Below, piece after piece: positions 56,715 to 64,000 of a DNA stretch of 64,000 nt; position 1 is the first letter of the stretch; each line of letters opens with the position of its first letter. A model generated the notes under the pieces. That model did no database searches, had not been told where the DNA came from, and saw only the letters and a list, made by a program, of their open reading frames with translations. Origin of the DNA: Azolla caroliniana (taxonomy: Eukaryota > Polypodiophyta); the NCBI GenBank assembly GCA_043228905.1, contig JBHGNT010000002.1:26598001-26662000 (forward strand), in the 5' to 3' direction. The position numbers and the translations under genes were made by a program.

Positions 56715-58575
56715 ATGAGTGAAGACTCACCGTTCTCAATTGAAGAGTATTGTTTGTCAACAGACTCACCATTTTCTATCGAAGAATATTGTCTGAGCTC
56801 ATCTTCACCTACACCGCATGTGAAAAATGACACATGTGAAGAGTTCTCTATTGAAAAATACGATATTAATAAAGATACGAAGAATGAAGGTAGTGCCAAT
56901 GAAACATCGAATATCATGGGCGATGGTCACAACATAGAATTGGATAGTAACAAGGTTACACCAACTTCTATGTAGGAAGAGAAATCTGGAAGCCCTATGC
57001 ATATTAGAAGAATCCCATGAAGAATTCGTCTGGCTAGATTTAACTTGGTGACATCCGATAAGAAAATTGGATTTGATGTCAAAAAAATATGTTGTGCCCG
57101 TGGTTGTATGTCTATAATTGGAAAATCAAAGTTGCGAGAATTAAGGCGATACTATTTTTCGATGATTGGTGATGAGCAAGATACTTACCTCGGGTCACAT
57201 ATGCAACTAGTGTCTGACAAATGTACAGGGATCAAAGTATCATTCGAGTATTATATCTTCCATGCAAAACAGATATGTAGATTTGCATTTAAAATTGCGT
57301 TATGTGTTAGTAACATGCGGCTACATAGAGTACAACAATGTCTACTTAGCGGGGATCAGATGCTCAACTGTAAAGAGGTTCCAAGTATGAAAGGTGCAAT
57401 TGGAAGACATGCTATTGGTTGGATGAAAAGTTACTTTCAATTAAATTGTGAAGTAATGCCCACTACAGGTAGGATGCACCTCTCTGATAATTACACACGT
57501 CGGGAAGTTTATGATGTCTATCGATCTGATATGGTGGGCTCACATAATAAATCTGTCACATATAGCCAATTCACAAGATTACGGAGAGCTCGGTTTTCAA
57601 ATGTTATCATTCCACGTAAAGTATGCATGGGGTATTGCTCCATTTGTGCAAATCTTAAAAGTTGCAAAGACATAAATGGAAAAGGATATGAGTAAGAAGT
57701 TACTACAGGAGCATCGTGAGGCACAATCATTAGAACGAAAGAAGGCGATGCATCATAGAGAGAAGTGTTTGAAGAGGCCCGAACAATACATGTGCTTAAT
57801 GATAGATGGCATGGACCAGAAGAAGACGTGCTTGCTGCATATGTGGAGGCTCCCCAAAGACGACAATGATGAGTGCCTTGTTCAAATGCACTTGGTGGGA
57901 TGCTTGGCTTATAATAGGTCAGTTGGACCTCACATCTTCATTACATACCCCAATGTTCACAATGACCCTAACCTAACAGTTATAGTGATTCATCGAGTTT
58001 TGATGTCTTGGGGCCAACCGTTCCCCCTTGTTCTATACATTCAATTGGACAATACTGCTAGAGAGAACAAAAATTCAACTGTGTTTGGCTATCTAAGTAT
58101 GTTGGTCAACCAAGGATTGTTTAGAAAAGTGAAAGTCAATTTTCTTTTGGTTGGCCACACACATGATCATATAGATCAGATGTTTAGCACATTCTCCAGA
58201 CAGTTGTCTCGGCATGATGCTTTCACATTACCTAAACTATTTGATGTAATTTGTGATGCATATACACCACGCGCAAAAGTGTTACACTTGAAGGAGGTAG
58301 ATGACTTTAAGAGATATATATCAGATGGGGGCATTGGGAATGTTAAAATCCTTGCTAAGTTAAACAATATAAGCTTCCATCACATTTTTATGATAAAGAA
58401 AAATGAAATAAGTGGTTCTATGCTTTTGTATGCTAAACAATATTCATCTTCTACAACATGGGAACCTGAAGGTGGTCGCCAATTATTACTTTGTATGCCG
58501 AGTACAATTGTCCATGGAGCTAAACAAATGCCAATTGAGAAGAAAGGACAGTTGCATAGTGACTTGGTATCATAA
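56715..58575 (+). pseudogene. DUF7869-type protein locus with stops and a frameshift
   Basis: ATG at 56715 opens 86 codons with a duplicated SPFSIEEYCLS unit and a third partial copy (EEFSIEKYD). TAG (56973-56975) and TGA (57018-57020) interrupt. The same frame then stays open from 57021 to 57693 (CCARGCMSIIG, GRHAIGWMKSYF, VCMGYCSICANLK). A one-base shift near 57680 leads into 57676-58575: MCLMIDGMDQKK, QLDNTARENKN, FLLVGHTHDHIDQMFSTFS. The invariant Asp, Asp-Asn/Glu-Asn and His-x-His-Asp residues are kept. The family's role is unknown; the acid-residue spacing recalls a DDE nuclease fold, which is inference. Either a pseudogene, or a gene with introns not resolved here. Confidence 0.75.
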
Positions 58576-60608
58576 CAAAAACGGTTATGGCTCCAAGTCT
58601 TCGACGTATAGTTGAAATAGAGGTAAAAGGCCAAATCGGCATCTTATGGTCACTTTGAAAATAACTACATCTATTGGCATTGCCCTTTGGGCAGATTTGA
58701 AAACTATGATGTTATACCAAGTAATTTAAAAACTACAATTAACTACAAGTTTTATATGTTAAATGAAAAAACAAAACTGTATTACACACTCAGGTTTCCT
58801 TTTACCTCCTTTCCTCTAACAAACATAGAGTACACCTACCTTAGAAATTCATTGTTCACACATCATTGCAATTGAAACAATAAAATAAGCGTTGATTATA
58901 TATAAAGAAATATTTTCTATCAAGATATTAAGTATTAATCAAATGTATTCTATATATTTTTGGGGAAAAAAATGTATTCTATATAGGGACTAATTAGAGG
59001 TTATTTAAATTGAGGGTTTGTAAACATTTGGCAAAGCTTGAACTTATCCTTTACAAGTTTGAGACTTTTTCGCCATGGTGATGGGACCATCATTTGTAGA
59101 AAGGTGGCAATAGAATGATAAATTTAACAATCATACAAGCAAGGTGCTTTGGAAGACATAATGTATGCCTTTTACTTTTCATTAATTTATTAATATCATT
59201 GGAACTTTATAGCACACCACTCAATAAATGAGTTTGTTCTTCAATATCAAAATGTGATATTATGTAGGGAGACATAGGAGATATCAAAACTCGTTTGACT
59301 AGAATTTCTATAGTTCAAGATGATATTGACTAATGAATGTTTTTGTTCTATTATAATGGAATGAAAAGGTTGAAAGTATACCCAATTTTTATTTTGATAA
59401 AAAAGTGTTCATTCTCCATGAATAACAAGAAGCCATAGTAGCCATAGTTGTCAGTTGGGTGCATTATAGACATGAGCATAATCCTAACTCTAACAACATG
59501 AGCAATGCATGCGTCATGAAATTTCACGCCATACATATTATACCTTTCATGTCATGTTCACATTCAAATAGGTGGAGCAAAGGACAATCATTCAATACTA
59601 CCGAGGCACAAATAGTTTCACACCTTGTTTTATTGGAAGAGGAGGATGTGCATCCTTGAGTCATCAATCTATCAATAATTAGGTCTTTCATTATGGCCCC
59701 TAACCATCTTGCAACAACATGGGTGCCACAAAATATGTTGCTAAAAACTTGTTAATAAGGTATATATACACTACTGAGACATTAATCAAGCTCCACCATG
59801 TTCATGAATATATGTAATTGAGTTGGAACCCATATCTTATAAATCCAAAGGTTTGATATCAAGCACAAAAGCATGAGAAAAACAAATTTAAAGATCCATG
59901 TAAGTTGATGGAGATCGTCAAACCTTGATAGCATCAATATGCAAGAAAACAATGTGACTTAAATGTTTCTTGGAAAAATATCCAAAACTAGGCCAACTAG
60001 AATTTCCATTTTACAATAATTGAATCAACTACAAGTAAAAGAAAATCAAAACATGTGGAAAGTGTGCCCTAATCTTCTTTGAACATGTTTTCTTTGCTTA
60101 GATCTTAATCCTTGAAATATTTTATAGACATTAAATTTGCTCATAAATTGGAACGAGTTATTTTTAAATTTTAGAAAAGAGGATTAATTTTCTATTTGGC
60201 ATGTTACATTCAAAATTTTCTCATAAATTTGTCCATTGAATGACCATGTTAAAATGTAACGATGTGGCAACTTTCAGGAAAACAATTTTCTAGTAACTAT
60301 ACTCACAAATGTATCATCTCAACATTTTATTAATGTGAACCAATCTTGATAGTGAGTGCATTGCATCTATAATAACAAGACATAACTAATACTTGTTACA
60401 CATACTTTGTGAATGAACAATGACCTAACTCACAAGAGGAGAAATACTATCTCCCAAAATCAACAAATTTTCTATACTTTAGGTATGTTCACACAGAAAT
60501 CAATTGAACAAGGGTTGTTATTCATCTATATTGGGGCATGCCTCATGATAACTTGAGGAGGCATATGTTGAGAAAGCCATTAGTCATTAAGTATACTCCT
60601 ATTACTTG
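58576..60608. other. AT-rich stretch without recognisable genes
   Basis: Short frames only (for example 58687-58875, 62 codons, which may be the eroded end of the DUF7869-type locus). No repeats of note. Confidence 0.55.
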
Positions 60609-60989
60609 GTGGTAGGAACATGCAAGTTTTTATTTTTATTTTTTCAAAACAAAATATCCTTCCATTAGTTTAAAAAAAAGCACATAAGCTACAACCTACA
60701 AAATAGATGGAAAGGAAACGACGATCCTTCCCAAGTCCATCTTGTGTAAGACAATGGCTAAACATGGATCATTTGTTTAACTGAGATCCATCTCAAAATC
60801 AAATTTCATTTCAGTATATACTACCAATTCTCCCACGTTGGCACTTGCTTTCAACATACCAAAAAATGTCATTATATTAGGTAAGAGACCTTGCACAAGC
60901 ATTTGAGGATAGAGTTGTATAGCATCCTCATTCTTATCATGCTCAATATAGCCCAATAACATGGCAGTCCATTGTGGTAGGAACATGCA
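60609..60989 (-). pseudogene. PPR gene fragment, retrocopy with 16-bp target duplication
   Basis: 60625-60973 is flanked by two perfect copies of GTGGTAGGAACATGCA (60609-60624 and 60974-60989). At the left edge a T-rich run (60627-60646) is the reverse of a poly-A tail, so the inserted RNA was - sense. Its 5' part encodes QWTAMLLGYIEHDKNEDAIQ, PNIMTFFGMLKASANVGEL: one PLS-type pentatricopeptide unit and part of the next (canonical WTAMI.GY, KPN..TF..VLKAC). Short and 5'-truncated, so not functional; product of LINE machinery acting on a host transcript. Confidence 0.82.
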
Positions 60990-62431
60990 TGTTGTCTAAT
61001 AAGGTGCAAAGAAAGTACTTAATCCTCACTAAACATATATAACATCAAATTTTCATTTTTAGCGAACTCCCACAGACTAAGAGTTTAAATACATATGCAA
61101 GCACCCTCATTCATCCATTCACAACAAAAGCCATACACCAACTTTGTCGCATTGAATTCTACCTTAGTTTGGTGAAATACAAACATTGCACCATTCAACA
61201 TAGGTTAATTTACGAGAGCCTTGATCACAAAACAATATGATGAGGACCACATCACAGAAAAAATTAATCAAATAGATGGATTTATAGATAGAGAGGTTTT
61301 ATTATGACCACATCTTAATGACTAATTGCCTTGAAAGTGAAAATTTATGAAAACAAATACATACATGTTGATGTCGCAATAGAAGATCGTGGCCAAATAG
61401 AACCAAAAAATATCGAGAACAGAACCCTTCACGTGTTACACAACAAGAGTGAAAACTAGTACCCAGGTGGTAGAGTCAACAACTACAAAGCAAATCCCCA
61501 TACCTATGTAAGAACCATACTTATAGAGGAGCTAGATAGCAACTAGTTGGTTCATGTACGGTAGACTCGAACAAAGTCAAGGCAATGACACTTTATCATC
61601 TCTCTACAACCATTGAGGATGTGTCTTGAGTACACATGAAGATTGGACCACACATAAATGGAAGCAATGACCCAAATATGCCATGAAAGGAGTTAGAGAG
61701 TGGATGGAAAGCTCACACCAAAACCTAAATAGCCACCTTGAACTTGCCCTTTATGATGCAACTTGCATTGGTATGATATAACTATACATTTTCTATAGTA
61801 TCATGCATTTGTGACATCTCACAATATAGTTATTGCCACACTTCTAGATACCATGCATGGTAGCAAAGTGGCAGCCACGAATTGTGTGGCCATGTCAGAA
61901 CAATGCATAGCATGATGGTGCACTATGTAAAGAGAAATATGTCAAAACCATTCTTAGACTAGTCCAATGTCAATATTTGATTAACATTCGTAATCTTGAT
62001 ACATGTTAATATGGTCATTGGCTTTGATCCATGATAGTTTGAATTAGAATCCCCTTTTCCCTCTTCTTATTCTCAAGAACCTTAGGAAGCATGTTTTTCA
62101 TAGCCATGGAGTATATCAATAAGCAAAAAATAATGCTTGTGCGTCTTGTTAAAACTCCAATAACTAACCATCAAGTTTGTAGCATTAGAGCTAGAAGATT
62201 AGGAAGCGACAACATGAGGAACTTCATCAAAGAGATTCCAACTAGAAGAAGCATTGTTATCTCTATGAACACAAGGTGTGAAAGCACATCCAAATCCTCC
62301 AAAAGAACCAAAAAATATTCTTCCCATGAAATCTAGTGGTACTTTATCATAGTTTCAAGGATTCCTTAATCGGGTATCCCTCAACTACTTGATATCCAAC
62401 TAATAATATTCAAGTTGAATTGGTTGAAACA
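60990..62431. other. AT-rich stretch without recognisable genes
   Basis: No open frame with recognised features; no obvious repeats or RNA genes. Confidence 0.55.
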
Positions 62432-63884
62432 TATATAAGAGGCACACATTTACAAGTTGTTCATGGTGTCAAGATAATGATTGTTGCCATTTCAACGACA
62501 TATTCCTCATTGTTGACAACCTTCCGACCTATGTAGGAACATTTTTGGTTTGGATGCTTCATAAATGAAATATTGTTGGTTGTCAACGGTGTCTCACCTA
62601 ATGGGTGCATTACTTATTTTGAGCTTCTTGACAACAACAGATTGTAGCCTCATACCTTTGACAACAATTATCTACAACACATGCGGAATGCACCAACCAG
62701 GGTGGTTGCTAAAATGCGAAAGAAGTGGCTGCTTGATCCTTATCCTTCCATTACTCATATGTGTGATATGATGTGGTTGTATGCAAAAGAACCAGTTACA
62801 AGATTATTATGGGATCCGAGGGGTTGGTTCTAGTCATACTCCTTGGGGGAATAGATCATAAAGGTTCCCTTCTTTCAGTATTCAGTGAAGCTTGGAAGGT
62901 CATTACTGATGTCTCAGAATGTAACAGTGCCAGCAGCTCAAAACCATTGAACTAACGGGGGTTTTTCAACTTTGCAAATGAAAACCTACTAGAGATAGAT
63001 CTGGTCTTTCAAGGGGCCCACTAAATTTATCCTTTTTATATGGTTATTAGTGCATGCAGCATTACCAGTTGGCAGTCATTGAAAGGGAATGTAGCAACTA
63101 ATCTCAAGCAATGTGGCTTTTGTTATGCAACTCAAGAGACTACCAAGCATGCCCTATGGTCTTATCCCTTGGTTTAGCAAGTATGGAATAAAGTTCTTTC
63201 TTTATTCCTAACGATTAATGTTGGTTGCTTGTTCTCATGGGGAGCAACGGTGTGGGGAGTTTTACATTCCAGCTTGATGTTGTATGAGGCAAACGATATT
63301 CATGAGGCCATGACGGTACACAATAGAAAATTGATATCAGTTAGTCTGTTTCAGCAACATCGAAAGAAGATGCAATCTGCCCATGTTTGGAAAACAATCA
63401 CTACGGTAACGTTATGGGTATTATGGAAATGTAGATGTAATTGACTTTATGATGCAACAAATCTTGGTCCTTCAGAATCTATATTGCTTGAGATATGGGA
63501 GACATTGTTGACAGTAGTCCGTGGGCAATATGATAATATGTATGATTCTCTAGAAAATGTTCATAAGAGAAGGACGAAGCTTCTTCACTTATGGACTCGG
63601 AAGTTGCCCCTCTTTGTAGTGTCAAATCAAGGGCCTCAATAGAACTGTTGACTTCCATGAACCCTTTCTTGAATATCAATACATCATGGTAATGTACCGT
63701 ATCAAATTTCAACACCCCTTTATAAGTGGTTTTTGTATATACAAGTTTTGGTGTACATACAATGTCTTTTATTCTATGTTGTAAGCCTCTGGGCAGATAA
63801 CTTTTACTTGTAGACTTCAGAAGTTTTTAATATTGTTGAAGAAAATTTTTCTAGGGAAAAAAAAAACCTATATAAGAGGCACAC
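62432..63884 (+). mobile_element. L2: 5'-truncated LINE with 16-bp target duplication
   Basis: TATATAAGAGGCACAC occurs at 62432-62447 and 63869-63884. Just before the right copy is an oligo-A run (63857-63866). The body carries the end of a LINE ORF2: a zinc-binding RT-associated domain near 63110-63200 (CGFCYATQETTKHALW) broken by a stop, then VWKTITTVTLWVLWKCRCN (63389-63442). That end matches LINE L1 (VLWKARCKC, 31740). RT itself is missing. Inactive. Confidence 0.85.
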
Positions 63885-64000
63885 CATTAGTGTGGTTCAA
63901 ACTAGTGCTAGCAAAAAGATCATCATTGCTTGAGAACTTTGAAGATTTTACTAAAGAGTTCTAAGTGTGCTTTGAAGATAATAGATAGTGTTAGAATAGT
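63885..64000. other. Window end, no feature
   Basis: Short A/T-rich flank of the LINE insertion; nothing recognisable. Confidence 0.5.

Noticed and set aside
57045-57695. Separate gene starting at 57045
   Set aside because: The first codon is GTG, and the frame is the same as the upstream segment from 56715. It is the middle of the DUF7869-type locus.

Overview
The window reads as nuclear DNA of a land plant outside the well-studied flowering plants; a fern or another seed-free lineage fits best. Evidence: many LTR retrotransposons with plant-type Ty1/copia pol and initiator-Met primer sites, an uninterrupted LISCL-type GRAS gene, a PPR gene fragment, plant L1-like LINEs, a DUF7869-type gene, and a Ty3/gypsy family whose RT resembles elements I recall from charophyte algae, ferns and fungi rather than the common angiosperm clades. 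The host assignment is inference. No bacterial genes, tRNA, rRNA or CRISPR arrays were seen.

Region 1 (1-24.4 kb, GC-rich) is a nested stack of one Ty3/gypsy superfamily. G1 (+, decayed, entering from the left edge) abuts the 5'-clipped LTR of G4 (+), a pol-less element whose interior is mostly a degenerate repeat array. G3 (-, decayed) sits inside the G4 5' LTR, and G2 (+, 7.0 kb, nearly identical LTRs, both ORFs open) sits inside the G3 gag. G2 carries gag-protease in one ORF and RT-RNase H-integrase in the -1 frame, joined at a TTTTT-TAG site. A further LTR (LTR-D) closes the stack.

Region 2 (24.4-32.1 kb) has a fragment of a + strand copia element, a long - strand copia element C1 (5' LTR, Met primer site, gag, IN, RT) and an interrupted LINE. 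Region 3 (32.1-42.3 kb, AT-rich) has one well-supported host gene, a LISCL-type GRAS regulator (37,830-40,016, - strand), and a decayed copia RNase H remnant. Region 4 (42.3-53.1 kb) is another pile: mosaic copia C2, a conventional Ty3/gypsy G6 with RT cut off at RNase H, a decayed G2-family copy (G5) and a 5'-end copia fragment C3.

Region 5 (53.1-64 kb, AT-rich) has a two-exon gene-like locus on the - strand and a DUF7869-type locus on the + strand, arranged head to head. The spacer between them is full of palindromic tandem repeats, a 75-bp repeat and a 41-bp-arm foldback. Farther right are a PPR retrocopy with a perfect 16-bp target-site duplication and a 5'-truncated LINE with its own 16-bp duplication.

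Most of the window is therefore transposon history. G2 is the only element that looks potentially competent, and GRAS is the only confident intact host gene.
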